Below, one piece after another: positions 1-8,243 of a stretch of 64,000 nucleotides of DNA; position 1 is the first letter of the stretch; each line of letters starts with the position of its first letter. Origin of the DNA: Betaproteobacteria bacterium Ga0074130 (GTDB lineage: Bacteria > Pseudomonadota > Gammaproteobacteria > Burkholderiales > Rhodocyclaceae); NCBI GenBank assembly GCA_001464495.1, contig LNDZ01000026.1:113877-177876 (forward strand), in the 5' to 3' direction. The position numbers and the translations under genes were made by a program. The notes below the pieces were generated by a model. The model ran no database searches, had not been told where the DNA came from, and saw only the letters and a list, made by a program, of their open reading frames with translations.

Positions 1-1508
1 AGGGCGGAGGTAAGGGCGGTGCCTTCTCGTTCGGCAAGAGCAAGGCACGCATGATGGATCAGGCCACTAACGCGATCACCTTTGCAGACGTCGCCGGTTG
101 CGACGAAGCCAAGGAAGATGTATCTGAGCTGGTTGATTTCCTGCGTGATCCTTCCAAGTTTCAAAAGCTGGGCGGTCGCATCCCGCGTGGTGTGCTGATG
201 GTTGGCTCTCCGGGTACGGGTAAGACTCTGCTCGCCAAGGCGATTGCAGGCGAGGCCAAGGTGCCATTCTTCTCGATCTCCGGTTCTGACTTCGTTGAAA
301 TGTTCGTTGGTGTCGGCGCTGCCCGCGTCCGCGACATGTTCGAAAACGCCAAGAAGCATGCCCCGTGCATCATCTTCATTGACGAAATCGACGCTGTCGG
401 TCGTCAGCGCGGTGCCGGTCTCGGTGGCGGTAACGACGAACGCGAACAGACGCTCAACCAATTGCTGGTTGAAATGGACGGCTTTGAAGGCACCACTGGC
501 GTAATCGTGATTGCTGCGACAAACCGTCCAGATGTGCTCGACCCTGCGCTGATGCGTCCGGGGCGCTTTGACCGTCAAGTGATTGTGCCGCTGCCCGATA
601 TTCGTGGTCGTGAGCAGATTCTCAGCGTGCATATGCGCAAGGTGCCGATTGATCAGGATGTGGATGCCAATGTGCTGGCGCGTGGTACGCCCGGTATGTC
701 AGGTGCAGACCTTGCCAATCTGGTGAACGAGGCTGCCTTGTTTGCTGCGCGTCAGAATAAGCGCGTGGTCGACATGGAGGATTTTGAAAAGGCCAAGGAC
801 AAGATCTTCATGGGTGCCGAGCGCAAGTCCATGGTCATGTCCGAGGAAGAGCGCATCATGACTGCGTATCACGAGTCCGGTCATGCCGTGGTGGCCAAGC
901 TGCTGCCGCGCGTTGATCCGGTTCACAAGGTTACGATCATCCCGCGCGGTCGCGCGCTGGGTGTGACTTGGACCTTGCCTGAGCGTGATTCGCTGGGCCA
1001 AGATCGCGACCAGATGCTGCAACGTATTTCGATGGCACTGGGTGGTCGTATCGCCGAAGAGGTGTTCATGAATCGCATGACCACCGGCGCATCGAGTGAC
1101 TTTGAACACGCGACTAACATTGCCCGCAACATGGTCACGCGTTATGGCATGTCCGATGCACTGGGCACCATGGTGTATGGCGAAAATGAGGGCGAGGTTT
1201 TCCTTGGCCGCTCGGTAACAACGACCAAGAATTTGTCGGAAGCCACCATGCAGAAGGTGGATGCAGAAATTCGTCGCATCATCGATGAGCAGTACAAGAT
1301 TGCTCGCTCGCTGATCGAAGAGAATCGTGACAAGGTCGAGATCATGACCAAGGCGCTACTCGAGTGGGAGACGCTGGATGCCGAGCAAGTGACCGACATC
1401 ATGGAAGGTCGTCCGCCACGTGCCCCTAAGCCGAGCGCCAGCATTGCCAAGCCGCCTGCTGATAGCAGCAGCCCAGGCGCCGCACCGAACGCTACCGCAC
1501 CGGCCTGA
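1..1508 (+). CDS. ftsH: ATP-dependent zinc metalloprotease FtsH (5' end cut by the window)
   Basis: This is the AAA+ and protease part of the membrane-anchored protease that degrades misassembled membrane proteins and short-lived regulators. The reading frame is open from base 3 and begins with the glycine-rich stretch that normally precedes the AAA domain, so the N-terminal membrane segments lie outside the window. Walker A reads GSPGTGKT (the family usually has GPPGTGKT), Walker B is FIDEIDAVG, and the zinc site is HESGH. The C-terminus is an Ala/Pro/Ser-rich tail. A strong terminator follows 20 bases after the stop. The downstream order folP-glmM is the usual proteobacterial one. Confidence 0.97.
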   Translation, partial: GGGKGGAFSFGKSKARMMDQATNAITFADVAGCDEAKEDVSELVDFLRDPSKFQKLGGRIPRGVLMVGSPGTGKTLLAKAIAGEAKVPFFSISGSDFVEMFVGVGAARVRDMFENAKKHAPCIIFIDEIDAVGRQRGAGLGGGNDEREQTLNQLLVEMDGFEGTTGVIVIAATNRPDVLDPALMRPGRFDRQVIVPLPDIRGREQILSVHMRKVPIDQDVDANVLARGTPGMSGADLANLVNEAALFAARQNKRVVDMEDFEKAKDKIFMGAERKSMVMSEEERIMTAYHESGHAVVAKLLPRVDPVHKVTIIPRGRALGVTWTLPERDSLGQDRDQMLQRISMALGGRIAEEVFMNRMTTGASSDFEHATNIARNMVTRYGMSDALGTMVYGENEGEVFLGRSVTTTKNLSEATMQKVDAEIRRIIDEQYKIARSLIEENRDKVEIMTKALLEWETLDAEQVTDIMEGRPPRAPKPSASIAKPPADSSSPGAAPNATAPA

Positions 1509-1527
1509 GTCTAATTCACCCCCCAAC

Positions 1528-1563
1528 AAACCGGATTGCGAGTTTTCGCAATCCGGTTTTTCT
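1528..1563 (+). terminator. Rho-independent terminator after ftsH
   Basis: The arms AAACCGGATTGCGA and TCGCAATCCGGTTT enclose a 4-base loop and run into a T-rich tract. The hairpin sits directly between the ftsH stop and folP. It rules out any folP start upstream of about 1563. Confidence 0.9.
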
Positions 1564-1565
1564 TT

Positions 1566-2408
1566 ATGGATGCTCTGTCAATGCGTTTGAGCTGCGGCCG
1601 CTACACACTCAACCTTGAGCGCCCATTGATCATGGGCATTGTCAATGTCACCGCCGACTCCTTTTCCGGTGATGGACATGCGCGCGCCGGCCTGACAGCA
1701 GCTCTCCAGCATGCAGAACAACTGCTCTCTGAGGGCGCCGACATGCTGGATATCGGTGGCGAGTCGTCGCGACCCGGCGCCGAGCCTGTTTCCGAAGCCG
1801 AGGAGCTGGCGCGCGTGGTGCCGCTGGTGGAAGCACTACGCAACTGCGGTGTGCCCCTGTCCGTTGATACCGTCAAGCCGACTGTCATGCGTGCAGCCAT
1901 TACCGCTGGCGCAGACTTGATCAATGACATTGCAGCCTTGCAGGCTGAAGGGGCGCTTGAGGCGGTCGCAGCAAGTAACGTGGCGGTCTGCCTGATGCAC
2001 ATGCAGGGCACCCCGGGTACCATGCAGGCCGACCCACAATATGGGGATGTGGTCGCAGAAGTTACGCACTTTCTCGCCGGGCGGGTTGCCATCGCTGAGG
2101 CTGCGGGGATTGCCCGCGAGCGTATTATGCTCGACCCCGGCTTTGGCTTCGGCAAGCGTCTGGAACACAATGCCACCCTGTTCAAGGCGTTGCCGCAGCT
2201 TCAGCATTTTGACTTGCCGCTCCTAGTAGGCGTGTCGCGCAAGTCCATGCTTGGACAGATCACGGGTCGGGATGTGAGCGAGCGCATGCCCGCCAGCATC
2301 GCCGCCGCCATGCTGGCCGTACAGCAGGGTGCACACATCATCCGCGTGCATGATGTGGCGGCTACAAAAGATGCTTTGGCGGTACTATCCGCCCTTGGAG
2401 GAAGTTAA
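1566..2408 (+). CDS. folP: Dihydropteroate synthase
   Basis: FolP condenses p-aminobenzoate with hydroxymethyl-dihydropterin diphosphate in folate synthesis and is the sulfonamide target. The family signature is present at the N-terminus (MGIVNVT, then DSFS), followed by DIGGESSRPGA, a DPGFGFGK motif and the C-terminal VHD. The loop 1 motif reads VTADSFSGDG, where most homologues have VTPDSFSDGG. I chose ATG 1566; ATG 1581 is equally possible and neither has a clear Shine-Dalgarno. An open frame upstream starts inside the ftsH terminator and is rejected. The stop is 3 bases before glmM, so the two are co-transcribed. Confidence 0.93.
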   Translation: MDALSMRLSCGRYTLNLERPLIMGIVNVTADSFSGDGHARAGLTAALQHAEQLLSEGADMLDIGGESSRPGAEPVSEAEELARVVPLVEALRNCGVPLSVDTVKPTVMRAAITAGADLINDIAALQAEGALEAVAASNVAVCLMHMQGTPGTMQADPQYGDVVAEVTHFLAGRVAIAEAAGIARERIMLDPGFGFGKRLEHNATLFKALPQLQHFDLPLLVGVSRKSMLGQITGRDVSERMPASIAAAMLAVQQGAHIIRVHDVAATKDALAVLSALGGS

Positions 2409-2411
2409 GCG

Positions 2412-3779
2412 ATGACCCGCAAGTATTTTGGAACCGATGGCGTGCGTGGCCAAGTCGGTACCCTGCCGATTACCCCCGAATTCATCATGCGTCTTGGTTA
2501 CGCTGCTGGCATGACGCTGGCGCACAACCCGGAGGCGCGCGGCCATCTCAAGGCCAGTGATCGCCCAGCCGTGCTGATTGGCAAAGACACCCGCATTTCG
2601 GGGTATATGCTCGAAGCCGCTCTTGAAGCAGGCTTTTCTGCAGCTGGAGTGGATGTGATGCTGTGTGGACCGCTGCCGACGCCGGCAGTGGCTTATTTGA
2701 CCCGTGCTTTACGTCTGCAAGCTGGCGTGGTGATTTCTGCTTCGCACAATCCCTACGACGACAATGGCATCAAGTTCTTCTCGGCACAGGGCACCAAGCT
2801 ACCCGACAACGTGGAGCTGGAGATAGAACGTCGGCTCGACGAAGCCATGAGCTGCCAAGCCTCGGCCCAGCTGGGTCGTGCTGTACGCATTGCCGATGCG
2901 GCCGGGCGTTACATCGAATTCTGCAAGAGCACTTTCCCGAATGACCTGGATTTGCGCGGTTTGAAGATCGTGGTCGATTGCGCGCATGGCGCCGCCTACC
3001 ATGTAGCACCTGCCGTCTTCCATGAGCTCGGTGCCGAGGTGGTGAGTATCGGCGCTAGCCCGAATGGCCTGAATATCAATGATGCTGTAGGTGCCACCGC
3101 GCCCGATAGTCTGCGTCGTGCCGTACTTGAGCATCAGGCGGACATTGGCGTTGCACTCGATGGCGATGGTGATCGTCTGGTCATGGCGGACGCTAGCGGC
3201 AAACTGTATGACGGCGATATGTTGCTGTATGTGATTGCCCGCCAGCAGGCTAAGCAAGGCAAGGTTGCCGGCGTGGTTGGCACCTTGATGAGTAATCTTG
3301 GTTTTGAGCATGCCCTCGGACGCCTTGGCATTGACTTTACCCGCGCCAAGGTGGGTGATCGCTATGTGCTGGAGCTGATGCAGGAGCGTAACTGGCAGCT
3401 TGGCGGCGAGAACTCCGGCCACATCATCTGCCTCGACAAGCACAGCACCGGTGACGGCATCATCGCCGCATTGCAGGTATTGGCAGCGTTGCGTATCGGT
3501 GGCGAGTCGCTCGCGTTAGCGTGTGCGGATTTGAGTATGTATCCGCAAAAGCTCATCAATGTTCGCTTGCCACTGGGCTTTGACTGGAAGTCAGACCCGG
3601 GTATTCGTGAGGCGGCTGACCATGCAGAAAAGTCGCTCAACGGCAGTGGGCGTGTCCTGCTACGACCCTCAGGTACCGAGCCTTTGCTGCGCGTGATGGT
3701 AGAAGGCGAAAGTGAGAAGGATGTGCTTGCGCATGCTGAGGCGATTGCCGCTGCTGCAAGGGCGGCTACAGGCAACTAA
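2412..3779 (+). CDS. glmM: Phosphoglucosamine mutase
   Basis: GlmM converts glucosamine-6-phosphate to glucosamine-1-phosphate for UDP-GlcNAc, peptidoglycan and LPS synthesis. The N-terminus [10 protein letters not shown] is diagnostic. The phospho-serine loop SASHNP places the catalytic serine at about residue 111. The metal loop DGDGDR starts at residue 250, and the C-terminal phosphate-binding [12 protein letters not shown] is intact. The 455-residue length is normal. A GAGGA sequence lies about 10 bases before the ATG, and the gene follows folP after 3 bases. Confidence 0.97.
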   Translation: MTRKYFGTDGVRGQVGTLPITPEFIMRLGYAAGMTLAHNPEARGHLKASDRPAVLIGKDTRISGYMLEAALEAGFSAAGVDVMLCGPLPTPAVAYLTRALRLQAGVVISASHNPYDDNGIKFFSAQGTKLPDNVELEIERRLDEAMSCQASAQLGRAVRIADAAGRYIEFCKSTFPNDLDLRGLKIVVDCAHGAAYHVAPAVFHELGAEVVSIGASPNGLNINDAVGATAPDSLRRAVLEHQADIGVALDGDGDRLVMADASGKLYDGDMLLYVIARQQAKQGKVAGVVGTLMSNLGFEHALGRLGIDFTRAKVGDRYVLELMQERNWQLGGENSGHIICLDKHSTGDGIIAALQVLAALRIGGESLALACADLSMYPQKLINVRLPLGFDWKSDPGIREAADHAEKSLNGSGRVLLRPSGTEPLLRVMVEGESEKDVLAHAEAIAAAARAATGN

Positions 3780-3846
3780 ATAGTAACTAAGCGGGCAAAT
3801 AAGCAAGCAAGTTGGCCAACCTAAGCGATGTGGCTACAGCCTAAAG

Positions 3847-3876
3847 AAAAACGGCCTTCCAGTGGAGGCCGTTTTC
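3847..3876. terminator. Bidirectional terminator between glmM and olsB
   Basis: AAAACGGCCTTCC pairs with GGAGGCCGTTTT around a 3-base loop with one bulged T. It has A-runs on the left and T-runs on the right, so it can serve both convergent transcripts. Confidence 0.8.
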
Positions 3877-3891
3877 TATTGAGCTTGCGGA

Positions 3892-4671
3892 TTATGCAGC
3901 GACTTCTTGATGCAGGAAGTGGCGGGCATAGCGCTGATTGATCTGTGCCATTGGCAGCAGCATGAATAGATCGGCGGTGTTGAAATCGGGGTCCCAAGCG
4001 GGTTCGCCGCAGACATGTGCACCGGCACGTAGGTAGCCCTTGATCAGCGGCGGAATTTCAGCCTTTGCACCCGTAACCAGATGCTCAAAGGGTAGCGGGT
4101 GGCGTGGGAACACGCGATACTCGGGCGGGGCGATGTAGTCATCAATCAGCTGCACGAACAGGTTTGAGGCGTTGTGGCCGCCATCGGCCATGCCGACACT
4201 GGCGCATCCGATCAGATAGTCATAGCCCTTGCTAATCATGAACTCAGCCAGCTTGGCCCATAGCAGGCTGATGATGGTGCCATTACGGTAGTCTGCATCA
4301 ATGCAGGAGCGGCCGACTTCGACGATCTTGCCGCGCAGGTGCTGCAGGCGAGTTAGGTCGAATTCATTGTCTGAGTAGAAGTTGCCAACGCGGGCTGCAG
4401 CTTCTGGGGTCAGGATGCGGTAGGTGCCGACGATGCGATCAGCAGTTTCGTCGCGCACAATCAGGTGCTCGCAGAAGGCATCGTAGAGATCACTGTCGAC
4501 ACCTGGTGTGCGCGGGCTGAGGCGGGCGCCCATTTCTTCAGCGAAGACACGATAGCGCAGACGCTGTGCTTCCAGAATGTCTTCTGCGGTGCGGGCCAGC
4601 TCAACTACATAGTGTGGCTTGGCGTTCTTAGTGGTTTGTCCTGCTGGTGCGGCGTTGTGGGTCTGCAGCAT
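3892..4671 (-). CDS. olsB: GNAT-fold N-acyltransferase, OlsB-type ornithine acyltransferase
   Basis: OlsB transfers a 3-hydroxy fatty acid from acyl-ACP to the alpha-amino group of ornithine. This gives lyso-ornithine lipid, the first step to a phosphorus-free membrane lipid. The family pattern is clear: RLRYRVFAEEMGA near residue 40, then VGTYRIL, EVGRSCI, SLLWAKLAEF and YLIGCASVGM. The start at 4671 is favoured because GAGGAG lies 6 bases upstream; an ATG at 4677 overlaps that site. No olsA (second acyltransferase) is adjacent, so the last step must be encoded elsewhere. The gene lies 72 bases downstream of the EAL-GGDEF gene on the same strand and may be read with it. A PEP-CTERM-associated acyltransferase is the main alternative but fits the motifs less well. 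Confidence 0.82.
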   Translation of the reverse strand: MLQTHNAAPAGQTTKNAKPHYVVELARTAEDILEAQRLRYRVFAEEMGARLSPRTPGVDSDLYDAFCEHLIVRDETADRIVGTYRILTPEAAARVGNFYSDNEFDLTRLQHLRGKIVEVGRSCIDADYRNGTIISLLWAKLAEFMISKGYDYLIGCASVGMADGGHNASNLFVQLIDDYIAPPEYRVFPRHPLPFEHLVTGAKAEIPPLIKGYLRAGAHVCGEPAWDPDFNTADLFMLLPMAQINQRYARHFLHQEVAA

Positions 4672-4743
4672 GTTCATCTCCTCGTGGATGATTACCATGT
4701 GCGTATTTTCTCGACCCCGTGTTACCCCTCAGTGAAATCTACG

Positions 4744-6615
4744 TTACGTGCGGATGACAGTGGTGCCCGGGCGGCGGCGCTCAATGAAGAGGCTATTACC
4801 ACCTTGCTTCTTCGCCTGTTTCTTGGCTTCTGCCATGCACGCTGAAATCTCGTTGTGCGAACTGTACTGGCAGGGCTCGACCATGACGCAACCAATTGAT
4901 AGCGTAGGGAGCGGGTGAAAGGTGGGGGTACCGCGTCTGTCTTCGCCGCTTAAGCCGCCTTGCGCCAGATCACCGGCATCAATCATCTGTCGGATGTGCG
5001 TTTCAAAGCGCAGCAAGGCTTGCTCGCAGCGCTCCTTCCAGTCGACACTTTGCATCAGCAGGACAAAGTCGTCGCCGCCGATATGACCGACAAAGTCGAC
5101 CCGTTCGTCGCATATCGCTGTCAGCTCGCTGCCCAGCATCTGGATAACCTCATCGCCACGCCGATAGCCATACGCATCGTTGTAAGGCTTGAAGTGACAG
5201 ATATCGACGTAACAGGCGACAAATTGCCCACTGTTTTCGAGCAGGCGATCAATGTGTTCATTGACTGGCACATTGCCCGGCAGCTGCGTTAGCGGATTGG
5301 CATAGCGTGCCGAGCGCATCTGCATCTCGGTAATCAGTACCATCAAGTCTTGCGTGTCGGCAACGCCCGCATAGCGACCTTGTTCAGTTAGGATCAGGCC
5401 ATCGTAAAGCTGATGCCGCTTGGCACTACCTAGCAGGCCACCTACCTCGTTCACATTCGTGTCGCAATCCACAATCAGCGGATGCTTGTCCATGAATAGT
5501 GCACAGGGGCGCTTGCCATACAGCTCACGCTGGTAGAGTCGCGCAAAGCGTTCGATCAGTGTGTGGCGGTTGATCATGCCAACCGGTAGACCGGCACTCA
5601 CCACGGGCAGCGCGTGCAGTTCTGCATCCGCTTCGAAGCGCGCAAAGACAGCGTCGTTATCCAACTCGGGTGCTACCGGTACGACTTTTTTCAGCAGCGG
5701 TGCTACCGTGACGCACTGGCTGTTACCCGCGCTTTGTGGAAAGACCGTAATACGGCCGGCATCCAGCAGACGCAAGATGGCCGGTGAGGGTTCGGGCTCT
5801 GGCTGTGTCTGCGGTCGGCAGATCAGATAACCCTGACCGCAGCGAATGCCCAGATCGCGAATGGTTGCAAACTCGGCTTCTTCCTCAATACCCTCGGCAA
5901 TCAGTGTCGCGTGGCAGGCCTCGGCGATTTCAACCATGGCACGCGCTAGGCGGAACTTGAGTACATCGTTACCAATGCCGGAGATAAAGTGGCGATCAAT
6001 CTTCACGAACTCTGGACGGATTTCCGACCACATGCGCAGGTTGGAAAAGCCCTCGCCCAGATCATCAATCGCAAAGCTGTAGCCAAGACGGCGGTAGCGC
6101 GCCAGCACTTCGCGAAATACCGAGAAGTCCGTGACCTTCTGATTCTCGGTGATTTCGATAACGATCTGGTCTGGACGCAAGCCTTGCGATGCCATGGCCT
6201 GCAGCATGTCGTCATGCATGAGCACCGGGTCACCCAGCATACTCGCGCTCAGGTTGATGAACAGCTTGCAGTCCGGCGCCAGCTGTTGCGTGCGCAGGCG
6301 CGCGAACTCACGGATGGCGGCTGCACGGCAGGCGTGTTCTAGCTCGCGGCGCAAGTTGCCTTGCTGGGCTGCCTCAAACAACGCGGCGGGGCTGTGCATG
6401 GCCGTGTCTTTGGGGCCACGAATTAGCGCCTCGTACCCCAGATATTTGCGGCCATGCATGTCCAGTACGGGCTGGAATACAACGCTCAATGCGTTGTCGC
6501 GCAGAATGCGGCGTAGTGCGGCCACCTGCGGCAACAGGCCGCTGCGGGAGACACTGCCTACTGGCCCGGCCCAAACGGGCGCCGGTACAGAGTCGAGAAC
6601 GGGGATGGGGGTCAT
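4744..6615 (-). CDS. EAL-CBS-CBS-GGDEF signalling protein (cyclic-di-GMP)
   Basis: This 623-residue cytoplasmic protein has an N-terminal EAL phosphodiesterase domain (about 35-280), two CBS modules (about 310-430) and a C-terminal GGDEF domain (about 440-610). No membrane segment is seen. The EAL domain keeps its catalytic set: EALIR at 62, NLS, EITE, DDLGEGFSN, KID, EGIE and GQGY, so phosphodiesterase activity is likely. The GGDEF signature reads GGDDF (513-517). This conservative change leaves cyclase activity open, and the domain could instead sense GTP. CBS pairs usually bind adenine nucleotides. The gene is transcribed toward olsB and divergently from the phospholipase gene. Confidence 0.88.
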   Translation of the reverse strand: MTPIPVLDSVPAPVWAGPVGSVSRSGLLPQVAALRRILRDNALSVVFQPVLDMHGRKYLGYEALIRGPKDTAMHSPAALFEAAQQGNLRRELEHACRAAAIREFARLRTQQLAPDCKLFINLSASMLGDPVLMHDDMLQAMASQGLRPDQIVIEITENQKVTDFSVFREVLARYRRLGYSFAIDDLGEGFSNLRMWSEIRPEFVKIDRHFISGIGNDVLKFRLARAMVEIAEACHATLIAEGIEEEAEFATIRDLGIRCGQGYLICRPQTQPEPEPSPAILRLLDAGRITVFPQSAGNSQCVTVAPLLKKVVPVAPELDNDAVFARFEADAELHALPVVSAGLPVGMINRHTLIERFARLYQRELYGKRPCALFMDKHPLIVDCDTNVNEVGGLLGSAKRHQLYDGLILTEQGRYAGVADTQDLMVLITEMQMRSARYANPLTQLPGNVPVNEHIDRLLENSGQFVACYVDICHFKPYNDAYGYRRGDEVIQMLGSELTAICDERVDFVGHIGGDDFVLLMQSVDWKERCEQALLRFETHIRQMIDAGDLAQGGLSGEDRRGTPTFHPLPTLSIGCVMVEPCQYSSHNEISACMAEAKKQAKKQGGNSLFIERRRPGTTVIRT

Positions 6616-6661
6616 GCTGGCCTCACTGACGCTTGGGTGAGCCTGAGACTAACCAGTGCGT

Positions 6662-6679
6662 ATTACATTGGCGTGACAA
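6662..6679 (-). promoter_or_regulatory. Weak Pho-box-like direct repeat upstream of the EAL-GGDEF gene
   Basis: On the minus strand TTGTCAC-GCCA-ATGTAAT matches the PhoB repeat (CTGTCAT at 11-base spacing) at about 11 of 14 positions. A poor -10 (TAGTCT) follows after exactly 10 bases. On the plus strand of the same intergenic region three 7-mers ending in CAT recur every 11 bases (6696-6724) ahead of the phospholipase gene. Both are only suggestive. Confidence 0.28.
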
Positions 6680-6748
6680 AAGTACTGAAAACAAAACGTC
6701 ATCACATCAACATCTGGCCGTCATGTCGCAGACGCACAGTGTGCGGCC

Positions 6749-7612
6749 ATGAAGACTCAGCGTTCGTCATGCTTTTCACGGTTGCTCTGGCTACCACCCT
6801 TGCTACTGACAGCGAGCGATGCATTTGCTTGGGGCTTGTACACCCATGTGTGGTTCGCGCAATCGCTGCTCTGGCTGGTGCCGCTGGCCGATCCGCGCTT
6901 TCGTAGTGCCGCACGTAAGTTACCCCGCTTGGTCATGGCCGGTGCCTGTTTGCCAGACTTGGCGGTGATACGTGGCATCGCCCGATCGGATAACTTTGCC
7001 GATAGCCATGACTGGGCACTGGCTGCGTCGCAGCTTGAACATGCTGATTGTGATGAATCCCGCGCACTGGCCTTGGGATATGCCAGCCATCTGCTGACGG
7101 ATATTTTTGCGCACAATCATTTTGTGCCCGCACATGAAAATGTCTGGGCCAACGTGCCTGTAGTGACGCATGCGAGTTGCGAGTGGGCGCTAGATCATCA
7201 TGTGCGCAAGCAGTTGTTTGCAACACCGGGCCAATTGCTCAATAGCGAGCGTGCCACTATTGTGAGCTATCTAAATAGTGCATTCGATTGCCCAGCAGAT
7301 GAAGCCACCCGCTTGATCAATACGCTGGGGTGTGCTGATCGTTTGCTGCGCTTTAGTCGTTTGCCAGCTGTTGCACATGTGGCAGGCAAGCTCGGTGACA
7401 GGCGGATGGTGCGTCGTTTTAATCACTATCTTGATCAGACTGTGCGTCGCCTGCCGCAGATTAACGCGCTGTTGGTCGGAGAGTACCCGCAGTGGAGCGC
7501 CAACCCACCACGCCATCTTGCACACACTGCAATTGCTGGCGCATCGCTGCAAACCTTGCGTTCGCGACTGAGCTTGCCGGCGGATGTTTTTCTGAACACC
7601 GATAACATCTAA
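6749..7612 (+). CDS. Secreted zinc-dependent phospholipase C family protein
   Basis: This is a predicted exported or periplasmic phospholipase C of the Bacillus cereus PLC / alpha-toxin zinc family. A signal peptide (about residues 1-27) ends in AFA, so cleavage would leave Trp28 at the mature N-terminus. In this family the N-terminal Trp itself ligates zinc. The other expected ligands can be traced: His33, Asp70 (CLPD), His87 (DSHDW), His114 and Asp118 (SHLLTD), His124, His141 and Glu145 (HASCE). The spacing His-x3-Asp-x5-His and His-x3-Glu copies the classical enzyme. The product on phospholipids would be diacylglycerol plus a phosphorylated head group. It stands alone, between olsB/EAL and the glycosyltransferase-dgkA-PAP2 operon. 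Substrate specificity cannot be read from sequence. Confidence 0.75.
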   Translation: MKTQRSSCFSRLLWLPPLLLTASDAFAWGLYTHVWFAQSLLWLVPLADPRFRSAARKLPRLVMAGACLPDLAVIRGIARSDNFADSHDWALAASQLEHADCDESRALALGYASHLLTDIFAHNHFVPAHENVWANVPVVTHASCEWALDHHVRKQLFATPGQLLNSERATIVSYLNSAFDCPADEATRLINTLGCADRLLRFSRLPAVAHVAGKLGDRRMVRRFNHYLDQTVRRLPQINALLVGEYPQWSANPPRHLAHTAIAGASLQTLRSRLSLPADVFLNTDNI

Positions 7613-7640
7613 AAAAACGGCACCCCGTGATGGGGTGCCG
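7611..7640 (-). terminator. Terminator for the PAP2/glycosyltransferase operon
   Basis: CGGCACCCC and GGGGTGCCG form a 9-bp stem with a 5-base loop. On the minus strand it is followed by seven T (A-run 7611-7617). It lies downstream of the minus-strand PAP2 gene and overlaps the end of the convergent phospholipase gene. Confidence 0.85.
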
Positions 7641-7712
7641 AGCAGGGCACAGCAGGAATTAGAAATAACTAAGATTAACCAACGACCAAGGCGCACTACG
7701 CAAGTGTGTCGA

Positions 7713-8243
7713 TCACAGCCCAATCGCGATCTGGGCGACACCCAGACCGATCAAAGCACCTGCCAGTACATCACTCGGATAGTGCAGACCAAGGATGGGG
7801 CGTGAGGCTGCAATCAGGAACACAAAGGGCCACAGGATCATCGCCAGCTGTGGATAGGCGCTGCTGGCGATGGCTGTGAAACAGACCGCGTGCAGGGTGT
7901 GGCCGGACGGAAAGCTGAAACGATCAAGTGCTGGCGCTGCTGCTGTGATCGCTACATACACTTGGTAGGGGCGCGGGCGCGAGGTGCGAGTCTTCAAGTA
8001 TTTGTAGATCGCCAGACAGGCTAGCCCCGCCAGCACCATGCGGATCACAGTAGGCACCGCCTCCATGCCCTCACTGAGTAAAAGGGCGGCCATCAGGCTG
8101 TACCAGAACACCCCGTTGCCGAGACGGCTGACGATACGGAACAGCACGCACAATAGCGCGTGCCGGCTGATGCGGTTACAGCGCAAGCAGAGCGCTAGGT
8201 CGAGGGTGTTAATCCGGTGCCAGGACGACGTCATGTGTTCCAT
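7713..8243 (-). CDS. PAP2-superfamily membrane phosphatase
   Basis: This integral membrane lipid phosphatase is about 176 residues long with several hydrophobic helices. All three PAP2 motifs are present: KTRTSRPRP (motif 1), PSGHT (motif 2) and SRPILGLHYPSD (motif 3), so catalysis should be intact. Likely substrates are phosphatidic acid, phosphatidylglycerophosphate or undecaprenyl diphosphate. The start at 8243 has AAGGAG six bases upstream, and the gene then overlaps the end of the upstream glycosyltransferase by 35 bases. Being last in an operon with two glycosyltransferases and DgkA suggests that it makes diacylglycerol from phosphatidic acid, but this is inferred. Confidence 0.82.
   Translation of the reverse strand: MEHMTSSWHRINTLDLALCLRCNRISRHALLCVLFRIVSRLGNGVFWYSLMAALLLSEGMEAVPTVIRMVLAGLACLAIYKYLKTRTSRPRPYQVYVAITAAAPALDRFSFPSGHTLHAVCFTAIASSAYPQLAMILWPFVFLIAASRPILGLHYPSDVLAGALIGLGVAQIAIGL

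Noticed and set aside
1536..1565. Extended folP start inside the ftsH terminator
   Set aside because: The codons lie in the terminator hairpin, use TTG and have no Shine-Dalgarno; the DHPS family begins later.
2799..3443. Long open frame antisense to glmM
   Set aside because: Shadow of a confident gene; no start signal or recognisable domain.
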